A DNA stretch of 41,297 nucleotides. Source: Nakamurella sp. Its GTDB lineage: Bacteria > Actinomycetota > Actinomycetes > Mycobacteriales > Nakamurellaceae. The notes under the pieces were generated by a model. It searched no databases and had not been told where the DNA came from. It saw only the letters and a program-made list of their open reading frames with translations. The stretch's first letter is position 1; each line of letters starts with the position of its first letter. The position numbers and the translations under genes were made by a program. Location of the stretch: positions 1 to 41,297 of the forward strand of contig JADGOY010000014.1 of assembly GCA_017882715.1 (NCBI GenBank), in the 5' to 3' direction. This document shows, one piece after another, positions 27,726-36,361 of this stretch.

Positions 27726-28554
27726 CGGAATCTCTTTCATGCGGCAGAGGTCCTCGGGAACTCGGAAAGGAACCAGGGGGAAGCACCCGGAGGAACAAGT
27801 GAAGAGGATCAGTGTAGGAAGGTGACCCGCGGAATCGAGTGGTCAGCGGCTTTCGCAACACTGGGCCGTGCTGATGCGCATGTAGTCGACGTGACGGCGA
27901 CGGATCAGCACGCGGCAGGCCTCGGACCTGGACCTCATCGCGGTGCGCACGACCTGACAATCGTCATCCAGCCGGACATTGTCAACCCGACCGGCGAGGA
28001 TCATCGCGCTGGGTAGCCAGTGGTCTACAGCGCGTCCATTCGGGCGATGGTGGATGCTCCCGCCATTGAGCTCACCGAGTGGCAGCGCTCTCCGCCCGAA
28101 CGTCGGCATACGACCACATGGGCATCGATTTCGCCCAACCGGAACGATTGCGGCTCGGCATCGATGGGGATTGCCTGTGTCGATCGACGCAGCGGCGAGC
28201 TGAGTCCGGCGGCCCCGGAGCTGCTTGCCCGGATCGGGGCTTCCGCCCGTGACGAACGAGTTGCTGATCAACACGGTCGAGATCGTCACCGCCCCGCATC
28301 TCCGCGCCGTGCACGCCGTCGCGGACCGCACCCAGCTCGCAGGAAAAGTCAGCTCGCATGCCGAACCCTTGGTGTGGAACTGCTCTCGGCGGGCACGCAC
28401 CCTTGCGTTGTCATGTGCTTACCGAGACGATCGGGGGGCGCGGCTCGTCGTCCGGTCTCATCACGTTCCATGCCGGGGCTGGACGCAACTTGGATGGCGG
28501 CTGAGCCCTCAGCTCGAGCCAGACTGTCGCGATTGTGCGACTGAGAGGAATGTC

Positions 28555-28809
28555 ATGAGTGTGTACAGGGTCACCGAGCTGATCGGGACGAGCGCCGAGT
28601 CATGGGAGGACGCCGCGGCCACCGCGGTGAAAACGGCCAGCACGACCCTGCGCGACCTCAGAGTTGCCGAGGTCGTCAGGCAAGACGTCCAGATCAATGA
28701 GGGTGGCGCGGTCACTTACCGGATCAAGCTGCAGGTCTCGTTCAAGTACGAGGCCGAAGGGGACTCTTCGCCGATAGCGGGGCTCAGGGAGGATCCATCA
28801 GGTCGATGA
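28555..28809 (+). CDS. Dodecin family protein
   Basis: MSVYRVTELIGTSAESWEDAAATAVKTASTTLRDLRVAEVVRQDVQINEGGAVTYRIKLQVSFKYE. Confidence 0.92.
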   Translation: MSVYRVTELIGTSAESWEDAAATAVKTASTTLRDLRVAEVVRQDVQINEGGAVTYRIKLQVSFKYEAEGDSSPIAGLREDPSGR

Positions 28810-29120
28810 GCAATCCCCGGGCGACGGCAGTGACCCGTCCGACGTCCGGATCACCTCGAGCGTTGCAACGATCGGTACCCTGCACGGCCCGGTCGACGAG
28901 CTGATCGCCGCTCCCGTCCCAGCGTTGGAAAAACACCGGGTGGGGTGTGCCGTTGGACATGTCGCCAGGCAGGGTGTCTCGGGGCAGGCTGCCGCGCCCC
29001 GCGAGGGACTGTCCACCACTGCGATTCAGGCGCGGGGCGCGCGGCGCTCAGCCCCCCACTCAACACACCCCCGGAGCTCGGGGGGACCCCACATAGCCAC
29101 CAGGCGGTGACGGACGGGAT

Positions 29121-29180
29121 GTGGCAACGCGGGGAGCGAACCCGCGATCTAGTATGAGCAGCAACGGTTCTCGTTGCCAC
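29121..29180 (-). other. Structured element: 8-bp outer stem enclosing two 5-bp/7-nt hairpins, one T-arm-like
   Basis: GTGGCAAC/GTTGCCAC outer stem; GCGGG-TTCGCTC-CCCGC and GCAAC-GAGAACC-GTTGC read on the minus strand. Confidence 0.5.
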
Positions 29181-29239
29181 GCTCGCCTCCTGGACAAGCG
29201 CGACGCTCCAGCCGAACAGTCCGTCATGCGGTAACCAAC

Positions 29240-29650
29240 CCGCGAATATCAGCTAGCGTGACGTACACGACTGGCCCCCCGGGCAGGCTCCTCCACCATG
29301 ACGGCAGCGAGTCGGGATCGGGCGGGGCGGGATCGGGGGCCGGAAGAACTGCGAGGTCGCGGGCAGCGTGGCCGCCGATCCCGGAAGCCGGGCGGAAACG
29401 GGGACAGCACGAGATCGCTGTGCAGGTCCCGAGGTCCATGTCGGGCGGCAGACCGTGTTCGGCGCGTAACGCAGCCGGCGGGTCGTGCGACAGCCTCCGG
29501 TCTCGGGAAAGATCCGGCAGCGGGGACGAGCACCACCGCGCGCAGAATCTTGAGCGCCTCGGCGAGAACCGCTGCACCGAAATCCATCTCGTCACGGACG
29601 ACCAGATCGGGATGCCAGGTCGCGTACAGATCACGGTAGTCCAGGACACG
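29240..29650 (-). pseudogene. Fragmented glycosyltransferase (GT1/MGT-like)
   Basis: Pieces alternating between two minus frames: VLDYRDLYATWHPDLVVRDEMDFGAAVLAEALKI..AVLVPAAGSF; LRAEHGLPPDMDL; HSDLVLSPFPPGFRD; WWRSLPGGPVVYVTLADI. Confidence 0.75.
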
Positions 29651-29715
29651 ATGACGGCACCTCGCCCAGGCACCGGACGCCCAGCCAGCAGAACGAGGAC
29701 CAGGTGATCCGGGAA

Positions 29716-29826
29716 TTACTGCAGTGCCTGGTCGATCTCGTCCGCCACGGCTCGCCGGTCCGCCGCGGTCGCGGCGAACCATGGGGTCAGGTCGATCGTC
29801 GGGACGCTGCCCACGACGTGCCTGTC
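29716..29826 (-). pseudogene. 5' remnant of an isopenicillin N synthase-family 2OG/Fe(II) oxygenase
   Basis: SVPTIDLTPWFAATAADRRAVADEIDQALQ then stop, resembling the N-terminal DIOX_N segment. Confidence 0.6.
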
Positions 29827-29858
29827 AAAGGCCGCGCCGCGAAAGAGCCGACAGTCCC

Positions 29859-30196
29859 GTTCCCGAGGAAGCCGAATCCGCGCCGGCTCAGCACCATCTG
29901 GCACTGACCGGTGTTCGGGCCCCAACTGGACAGCACGCCATGGGAGATCGCGCCGAGCCCGGTGCCCAGCACGATGGCGCCGACGGCCTGCCAGAACGTC
30001 AGTCCGAAGAACAGCACGCAGCTGACGCCCACGAAGACAGTGGCGAACTCCATGTTGGGCGACGTCCAGGTCCACAGCAGCTGGATGGGCCGGCCGTGCC
30101 GTTGTGCGAGCGGGATCGCTTCTGCGCCACCGGCTCGACCGCGGCGACCTTCGCGCCGTAGTGACGATCGGTGCGAGCAAGCTCAGTGGTTGCCAT
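29859..30196 (-). pseudogene. 5' remnant of an NCS1/purine-cytosine permease-like transporter, frameshifted
   Basis: MATTELARTDRHYGAKVAAVEP | (shift) AEAIPLAQRHGRPIQLLWTWTSPNMEFATVFVGVSCVLFFGLTFWQAVGAIVLGTGLGAISHGVLSSWGPNTGQCQMVLSRRGFGFLGN, then similarity is lost. Confidence 0.75.
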
Positions 30197-30241
30197 GGGG
30201 GATTCTCTGGTGGGAGGTGTTCCTCGACAAGGACGTTCGTG

Positions 30242-31006
30242 TCAACGTTGTGTTTCGATATCCTTTGCGCCGAGCAGCTGTGCGTGCAGGAGTCGGGTCG
30301 GCGCACTCGGCATGACGCCGAGTTCGTCCCGCAGCAGCACCCGCAGGGTCTCGTAGACGTGCAGCGCCTCGGCCGCATTACCCTGCTCGGCCAGGGCCGA
30401 CATCAGCAGCCGGTGGCCGCTCTCCCGATAGGGCGCGACGGACACCAGTTCGCGGCTCGCGCGTTCGGCCGTCGCGAGCTCGGTGTGACCGACACCGAGC
30501 GAGGCCGCAGCGTAGGTCTCCAGCGCGCGCAGGTACAGCAACTGCAGTTCGGCGCGCACGCCCTGGACCCACGCCGATTCGTTGCCGGCCAGGAACCCGC
30601 GGCGCGCGGTGAACATCGCCGTCTGGGCCGCCGCCCAGGCTCTCGCCCAGTCCCGCTGCGCGGTGGCGGACTCGGCGCGATGAATCGCGTCGCGGGCCGC
30701 CTCCAGATCGACCCAACTGCCGACCGGAAGTTCCAGGTGCACCGCTCCCTGCTCCGAGCGACACGGCAGGACGCGACGCAACTTGGACAGCAGGGCGTGG
30801 AGCGCGGCCTCGCTCGCCACCGGCGGTTTCTGGCCCCACAGCGCGTCGACGAGCACGTCGCGGGTGACTTGCTCCGCCCGGTGCACGACCAGGAACGCGA
30901 AGAGCGTGCGGCCCTGCTGACCGGGCAGCAGGTGCTCGCGACGCACGCCGTCCGCCTCGATGACGATCCGACCGCACACTTGAATGCGGGACGAGGGCGA
31001 CGCCAT
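30242..31006 (-). CDS. Small SARP-family regulator (winged helix plus BTAD)
   Basis: IQVCGRIVIEADGVRREHLLPGQQGRTLFAFLVVHRAEQVTRDVLVDALWGQKPPVASEAALHALLSKLRRVL... Confidence 0.88.
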   Translation of the reverse strand: MASPSSRIQVCGRIVIEADGVRREHLLPGQQGRTLFAFLVVHRAEQVTRDVLVDALWGQKPPVASEAALHALLSKLRRVLPCRSEQGAVHLELPVGSWVDLEAARDAIHRAESATAQRDWARAWAAAQTAMFTARRGFLAGNESAWVQGVRAELQLLYLRALETYAAASLGVGHTELATAERASRELVSVAPYRESGHRLLMSALAEQGNAAEALHVYETLRVLLRDELGVMPSAPTRLLHAQLLGAKDIETQR

Positions 31007-31013
31007 GCTTTCT

Positions 31014-31045
31014 CCAAGACCGCGCCAAGGCTGCGACGGTAGTGA
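31014..31045 (+). promoter_or_regulatory. Candidate SARP-type operator: two heptamers every 11 bp, 8-bp gap, -10 hexamer
   Basis: CCAAGAC(31014) cgcg CCAAGGC(31025) tgcgacgg TAGTGA(31040). Confidence 0.55.
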
Positions 31046-31077
31046 TTGTGCCAGCACGGACACGTCAAGGAGGAGCC

Positions 31078-31950
31078 ATGACAACAGCAACGTTCGACCC
31101 GGTCCGCTACAAGCAGACGACCCGGGAACAGTGGCAGGCGGCTGCACAGGCGTGGGACCGGTGGAGTCCGACGCTGGAACAGTGGCTCGGCGGCGCCACC
31201 GAGGTGATGCTCGACCTGGCCAGGGTGTCCACCGGGCGGCGGGTGCTGGACGTCGCTGCCGGAGCCGGAGGGCAGACACTGGCGGCCGCCCGACGGGTCG
31301 GCCCATCGGGCGCGGTGCTGGCCACCGACATCGCCCCGGCGATCCTCGCCCTCGCACAGGCCACCGCGGACCGTGCGGGACTGACCAACGTCGTGACCCG
31401 CGAGATGGACGGGGAGCGGATCGACGTCGAGCCGGGCCACTTCGACGCGGTGATCAGCCGTTTGGGACTGATTTACCTTCCCGACCAGCACCGCGCGCTG
31501 ACCGGTCTGCGAACCGTTCTCCGGCCGGGCGGCCGGCTCGCCGCAATCGTGTACTCGACGCCACAGACGAACGGCTTCTTCTCGGTACCCGTCTCGGTGA
31601 TCCGGGAGCGGGCCGCGTTACCGCCGCCCACTCCGGGGCAACCCGGCCCGTTCAGTCTCGGCGCACCTGGCGTCGCGGGTCGGGCACTGCGCGACGCAGG
31701 CTTCGTCGATGTCGTGGAGATCCGCCTCGATGCGCCGCTCGTGATGAGCACGGCGGCCGAGTGCGTCAGATTCGAGCGGGAATCCTTCGGTGCGCTGCAC
31801 CAGATGCTCGCGGGCCTGGACGAATCGGGGCGCACGGCCGCGTGGTCGGAGATCGTGGATCGACTGGCCGCCTACGACGGTCCGTCGGGGTTTGTCGGAC
31901 CCTGCGAACTCGTCGTGGTGGCCGGCACGGCTCCAGGGTCGACCACCTGA
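31078..31950 (+). CDS. Class I SAM-dependent methyltransferase
   Basis: VLDVAAGAGGQTLAAARRVGPSGAVLATDIAPAILALA; divergent from the SARP gene; AAGGAGGAG RBS. Confidence 0.9.
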   Translation: MTTATFDPVRYKQTTREQWQAAAQAWDRWSPTLEQWLGGATEVMLDLARVSTGRRVLDVAAGAGGQTLAAARRVGPSGAVLATDIAPAILALAQATADRAGLTNVVTREMDGERIDVEPGHFDAVISRLGLIYLPDQHRALTGLRTVLRPGGRLAAIVYSTPQTNGFFSVPVSVIRERAALPPPTPGQPGPFSLGAPGVAGRALRDAGFVDVVEIRLDAPLVMSTAAECVRFERESFGALHQMLAGLDESGRTAAWSEIVDRLAAYDGPSGFVGPCELVVVAGTAPGSTT

Positions 31951-32985
31951 TCAGGCGGTGAGCCGCGACGCCAGCCAGGCCGTGGTCACGGAGCGGGCCT
32001 CATCCGCGTGGGACTGATCGTCGGAGTAGGCGCCGTACAGGTGGTCGGCGTCGGCGACGGTGTGCAGCGTGGTGTCCGTGCTGGCCACGGTCTTCAGGAA
32101 GACGTCGGCCACGTCGGGGGAGACGACGTTGTCGTCGGACCCGACAACAGCCAGGACCGGGCCTCGATAGCCGGCCACGTCGTCCAGCGGGTGCGACTGC
32201 TCGATCGTGTCGTACCAGTTCAGCGACAACATGAAGTCGCGGTCGCCGACATCGATCGGCACGTAGCCGTCCGTGCGCGCCTGCTCGTGCGCGGCCGGAT
32301 CCTCGTCGTAACCGTTGTAGACCGCGCCGCTCCACTCGACCAGCGCTGCCACCCCCGGCACCGTCCCGGCCAGGGTCGCGGCGATCGACCCTCCGCGGGA
32401 CAGACCGAGCACCGCGACACGGTTCGGATCGATCCACGGATCTGACTGCAGGTACCGCACCGACGCGGTCGCGTCCGCCACCATGTTCGGATAGTCCAGC
32501 GCGAGGTCCGGTTCGGTCGAATCGCCGGAGCCGGCGAAATCGATGCGGAGTGAGGCAATGCCCTGGCCGGCGAGGTCAGCGGCCTCGTGGCCGAACAGGT
32601 CGCCGGTTTCGTCGCGGCTGCCCAGATCCCCGTGCAGCATCAACACGCCCGGCATCCGGCCCTGCGGCGGCGACACGGGTAACGCCAGGGTGCCCGGCAC
32701 CTGATGGTCGCCGGCCGGCACCCACACCATGGTTTCCACGACCGGGCCGGCAGCAGTGGACTCGGCCGGCGGAGCCCCTGCGTCGGTGACGGGGTCGGTG
32801 ACGGCGTCCAGGGCGGGGACATCGGCCATGCCGACGTCAGCTGTCGTCTCGGTCGCATAGGTCACCTGGGGCACCCTTGTCGCCTGGGTGGCGGCGTCGG
32901 TGGACGCGCAGCCGGTCGGTCCGGCAACCAGGGCCAGCGCGAGGGTCACCGCAGCGACGCGGCTGGTCCCCCGGCTAGCTGACAC
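31951..32985 (-). CDS. Alpha/beta hydrolase, probable lipoprotein
   Basis: Signal peptide with lipobox AGPTGC; VLGLSRGGSIAA; LRIDFAGSGDS. Confidence 0.85.
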   Translation of the reverse strand: MSASRGTSRVAAVTLALALVAGPTGCASTDAATQATRVPQVTYATETTADVGMADVPALDAVTDPVTDAGAPPAESTAAGPVVETMVWVPAGDHQVPGTLALPVSPPQGRMPGVLMLHGDLGSRDETGDLFGHEAADLAGQGIASLRIDFAGSGDSTEPDLALDYPNMVADATASVRYLQSDPWIDPNRVAVLGLSRGGSIAATLAGTVPGVAALVEWSGAVYNGYDEDPAAHEQARTDGYVPIDVGDRDFMLSLNWYDTIEQSHPLDDVAGYRGPVLAVVGSDDNVVSPDVADVFLKTVASTDTTLHTVADADHLYGAYSDDQSHADEARSVTTAWLASRLTA

Positions 32986-33064
32986 CTATCCATGCTGATC
33001 GAAGACTATGAAGAAAAGGTAAGGATCCGCCGCCGTTGTGATCAGCAGCGCACGCCGGGGCCGG

Positions 33065-34012
33065 CTACGGGATCAGCACCAGCTTGGTGCCCGCGCCCTG
33101 TTGTTGACGCCCCCAGGCGGTGCCGACCTCCCGCAGCGGCAGTCGTTCCATGTCGACGACGATCTCGCCGTGCGCCGCATGCTCGGTCAGGCGCAGGTAG
33201 GCCTCCCGTTTGGTCTGCAGCGGGACATGGAACACAGCGAATCCCCGCACGTCCAGGCCCGCGGAGCGGACGACCGGCGCAGGCAGGCTCACGTGCACTC
33301 CGGCCAGTTGGCCGATCTGGATGAGCCGGGCTCCGTGGGCGGCGGCCTTCATCGCTGCCAGGGCCGGAGTTCCCCACAACGGGTCGATGATCACGTCCGG
33401 CCCACCATCCGCAGCGTCCCGGAACGCGGCCACCAGGTCGTCGTCACCACCGCTGTCACCGATCACCACGCTTGCGTCCGCACCCCGCTCGCGCAGGCGC
33501 TGGAGACGGTCCGCGTCACGGCCGGCGGCCACCACCGTGCCGGCACCCAGGATCTTCGCGGCCTGCACGGCGACGCTGCCCACGGCTCCGTTGGCACCGA
33601 GCACCAGCACGCACTCCCCCGGCTGCACCGCAGCCCGCCACTGCAGGGCCAGCCAAGCGGCCAACCCGGTGTTGCCCAGCGCGGCCGCAACGGCGTCCTC
33701 GACCCCCTCGGCGACGTCCAGCAGGGCGTCCTGCCGGACCAGGGACCGCTCGCCCCACGACCCGTAGGGTGACACCGGGGCATCGAAGAAGACCCGGCGA
33801 TCGTCGGCCAGGCGTCCCACGCCGTCACTGCCGAGCACCGATGGAACCGCCGGCGGCCCGAGGTAAAAGCCTCCCGAGGCCTTCGCCAGGTCCACGTGGT
33901 TGACGCCGGCCGCGGTCACCTCCACCACGACCCGCCCGTCACCGGCGACCGGGTCCTCGAATTCCGCGAAACTCGGCGGCGCACCGATTTCGGTCAGAAC
34001 AGCTGCGCGCAT
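33065..34012 (-). CDS. Zinc-type alcohol dehydrogenase / quinone oxidoreductase family (MDR)
   Basis: MRAAVLTEIGAPPSFAEFEDP...; VLVLGANGAVGSVAVQAAKILGAGTVVAAGRD. Confidence 0.9.
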   Translation of the reverse strand: MRAAVLTEIGAPPSFAEFEDPVAGDGRVVVEVTAAGVNHVDLAKASGGFYLGPPAVPSVLGSDGVGRLADDRRVFFDAPVSPYGSWGERSLVRQDALLDVAEGVEDAVAAALGNTGLAAWLALQWRAAVQPGECVLVLGANGAVGSVAVQAAKILGAGTVVAAGRDADRLQRLRERGADASVVIGDSGGDDDLVAAFRDAADGGPDVIIDPLWGTPALAAMKAAAHGARLIQIGQLAGVHVSLPAPVVRSAGLDVRGFAVFHVPLQTKREAYLRLTEHAAHGEIVVDMERLPLREVGTAWGRQQQGAGTKLVLIP

Positions 34013-34257
34013 CTACGACCACCCGTCCCTAGGTTCGCCCTGAACCTACCGGGACCCGTTGTCCGACACGTACGACTGCCCTTCCACCGGGACACCGTCA
34101 GCGGCGCGCGACGCCACGTCCGGGTCACTGAACGGATACTGCGATCGCCACGACGAGAACACGACGGCGGGTCAAGACGGTCGGCGACGCCGGGGTGGGC
34201 ACGTCGACGGACCCGGACCCAATGTGCACCGATCCCCTTTCCTGGTCACGAGGATCT

Positions 34258-34300
34258 TGGATTCATGGATTCTTCCTGGATTCCTGGATTCCTGGATTCC
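34258..34300. repeat. 8-bp tandem repeat TGGATTCC, five units with a 3-nt interruption
   Basis: TGGATTCA TGGATTCT tcc TGGATTCC TGGATTCC TGGATTCC. Confidence 0.93.
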
Positions 34301-34345
34301 TGCCAATCCTTCGCCCGCGGCGAAACGAACAGTCGATGAGCGATC

Positions 34346-34411
34346 CGAACGCCGGCCGCCAGAAAAGGGAGTGGCTCACGAACGCCGGCCGCCAGAAAAG
34401 GGAGTGGCTCA
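34346..34411. repeat. 33-bp perfect tandem duplication containing an RBS-like AAAAGGGAG
   Basis: CGAACGCCGGCCGCCAGAAAAGGGAGTGGCTCA twice (34346-34378, 34379-34411). Confidence 0.95.
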
Positions 34412-34782
34412 TGAAGGACTGGTCACGTCGAAACCTCTTGCGCGCCAGTGCCGGCGCAGCGGTCGCGGTGCCGATGGCCGCGCTGAGCGGGCGCGGAACC
34501 ACGGCAACTGCCGCGGCATCGGCAAGGGGTGGTGATCTGGCCGGTTTTCCCAATGGGCGCAGGGTCTTCGACAACGTGGTCGCGATCGAACTACGGGCGG
34601 TGGCGGGGGCCAGCTACCCGCTTGTCGACCCCACGTTCGTCCCGGACGGCGCGTCTGGTGTACTCACCGACCTGACCGACGGGCCGAACCCGCCCAATAC
34701 CGTCAGCTACCTGAAGGCGTTCCCGTATCTGGACCATCCGGTGAGTGGATATCGGGTTGTGCCGCTGTCGGTCTCGGCGTGA
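34411..34782 (+). pseudogene. Internally deleted DUF4331-like protein: Tat-like signal joined to C-terminal segment
   Basis: MKDWSRRNLLRASAGAAVAVPMAALS followed directly by GFPNGRRVFDNVVAIELRAVAGASYPLVDPTFVPDGASGVLTD...FPYLDHPVSGY. Confidence 0.6.
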
Positions 34783-35150
34783 GCACCATGCCCACGCAGA
34801 CACACGTTCCCGCGGGGACGCATTCTTCCGGTCAGTCGCACGTTCCCGCGGACACGCATACCCACGTCCGCGGCGGCCCGCCGGTGCTGGACATCGGCGG
34901 CAATGTCGGGGCTCTGGTCGCGACGATGGACCCGGCGGCAGCCGGCACCGAGCTGCACCTGAGGTCGGAACACGAGCCGCCGATCTTGATCCACACCGGT
35001 GTGTGGCGCCGCGGGTACGGAGATGGCGAGGTGACCGGGCGGTGTTCGCCGAGCTCATCGAGGGGTCCTACTGGTGCTCGATCCGAGCGGACACGGCCTG
35101 GCGTCGGTCCATGTCCGCGGCGGCGAACTGGCCAGTATCGACCTGCGTTT
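34779..35150 (+). pseudogene. His-rich conserved hypothetical protein broken by two frameshifts
   Basis: HTHVRGGPPVLDIGGNVGALVATMDPAAAGTELHLRSE... | AVFAELIEGSY | [27 protein letters not shown], in three successive frames. Confidence 0.65.
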
Positions 35151-35542
35151 CAGGCTGCCGCGAGTACCGCCAGGATGTTTCCCGCCGGGTCGGTGAACCA
35201 CGCGATGTCCGGGCCGTTTCCTCGCATCACACCCTTGGCGTCCTGGGGCATCCCGTCATAGCGTTCGAAGGAGACCCCCCGACGGATGAGCTCGTCGACG
35301 GCGGCATCGACGTCCTTGACCGGGAAGTTCAGGATCGTGAACGTGGCGGGCACATGACCGGGTTTCTCGTAGACCAGGACATCGCGACCTCCGGCCAGAT
35401 GCACCCTCATCAACCCACCCATGTCCTGCACCTCGGACACCGGCAATCCGAGCGTGGTGCCGTAGAACTCTCGGGCGGCCGCTATGTCGTTCACCGAGAA
35501 ACCGCTGAACGCCTCGCTGTCTGCAAACACCATTCGCTCCAC
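35150..35542 (-). CDS. VOC/glyoxalase-like protein
   Basis: [23 protein letters not shown]...[18 protein letters not shown]. Confidence 0.88.
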   Translation of the reverse strand: MERMVFADSEAFSGFSVNDIAAAREFYGTTLGLPVSEVQDMGGLMRVHLAGGRDVLVYEKPGHVPATFTILNFPVKDVDAAVDELIRRGVSFERYDGMPQDAKGVMRGNGPDIAWFTDPAGNILAVLAAA

Positions 35543-35937
35543 ACTCCTTTGATGCGACGCTCGTCGCTGGTCCAGGTTGGCACAACAGGTCGACCGCTGT
35601 CCGGACCAGTACTCATCGGTCGGCCTCGGTGCGACCCGGGCGGAGGGGGGCTCGGCCTCCCATCCACCCGTCTGCAGTGGAATTCGGCAGCGCCCACCTC
35701 GGCGCGGAAGATCCTCACCGGACCTGTCCGCCGGGCCTGCGACGATCCCCGCCAGCAGTTGGACGAGCAGCGACTCGCAGGGACCTCCGTGCTCGCCGGT
35801 TTCCGCCCCGTCCGCACCGTGGTGTCAGCCATCGTCGACGTTCGCTGCAACGCGCGCAAATCACACCACCTCCGACACGGGCGTCCCTAATATCAAACGA
35901 GTATCAAACGCGCGTTCCGTTGCGAAGGAAGTATTCG

Positions 35938-36336
35938 ATGAGTCCCAAATCGGTGGCCGAGAAACTTCTGATCAAACCGGGCACCACGCTGTGGTTGTCG
36001 CACACGGTCCGACTGAACCTCATCGAACCGCTACCCGAGAGCGTCCGTCTGGTGGACGGACCCGATCGCGCCCAGACCGCGGTGGTGTTCGCCGACGACG
36101 CCGCCTCGGTGCGACACATCATGGGCGCCCGCAGAAGTCAGCTGGAGAGAACGGCGACGATCTGGATCGCGTACCCCAAGGGCAACATGGCCGACATCAA
36201 CCGCGACACGCTGTGGCCGATCCTCACCGACTACGGGATGCGGCCCGTCAGCCAGGTCGCCATTGACGACGTGTGGTCGGCGCTGCGATTCCGCGTCCTG
36301 CGGGCCGGGGAGGCACCGTTCACCGGCGGACCATGA
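35938..36336 (+). CDS. DUF3052-like protein
   Basis: AEKLLIKPGTTLWL...ATIWIAYPKGNMADINRDTLWPILTDYGMRPVSQVAIDDVWSALRFR. Confidence 0.75.
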   Translation: MSPKSVAEKLLIKPGTTLWLSHTVRLNLIEPLPESVRLVDGPDRAQTAVVFADDAASVRHIMGARRSQLERTATIWIAYPKGNMADINRDTLWPILTDYGMRPVSQVAIDDVWSALRFRVLRAGEAPFTGGP

Positions 36337-36361
36337 GCGGCCAACGGCAAGAGCAGTGCGA

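Noticed and set aside
27843-28554. Possible genes between the chimera and dodecin (e.g. VTNELLINTVEIVTAPHLRAVHAVADR, RVDNVRLDDDCQVVRTAMRSRSEACRVLI)
   Set aside because: Some peptides look non-random but I could not assign a family or frame with confidence
29121-29180. Calling a tRNA gene
   Set aside because: Too short (60 nt), no D-arm, non-canonical T-loop; reported only as a tRNA-like structure
26500-30240. Mobile element as cause of the decayed region
   Set aside because: No transposase/integrase-like translation or terminal inverted repeats seen
34346-34411. 33-bp repeat as a mini CRISPR
   Set aside because: Two head-to-tail copies without spacers and no cas genes; a simple tandem duplication
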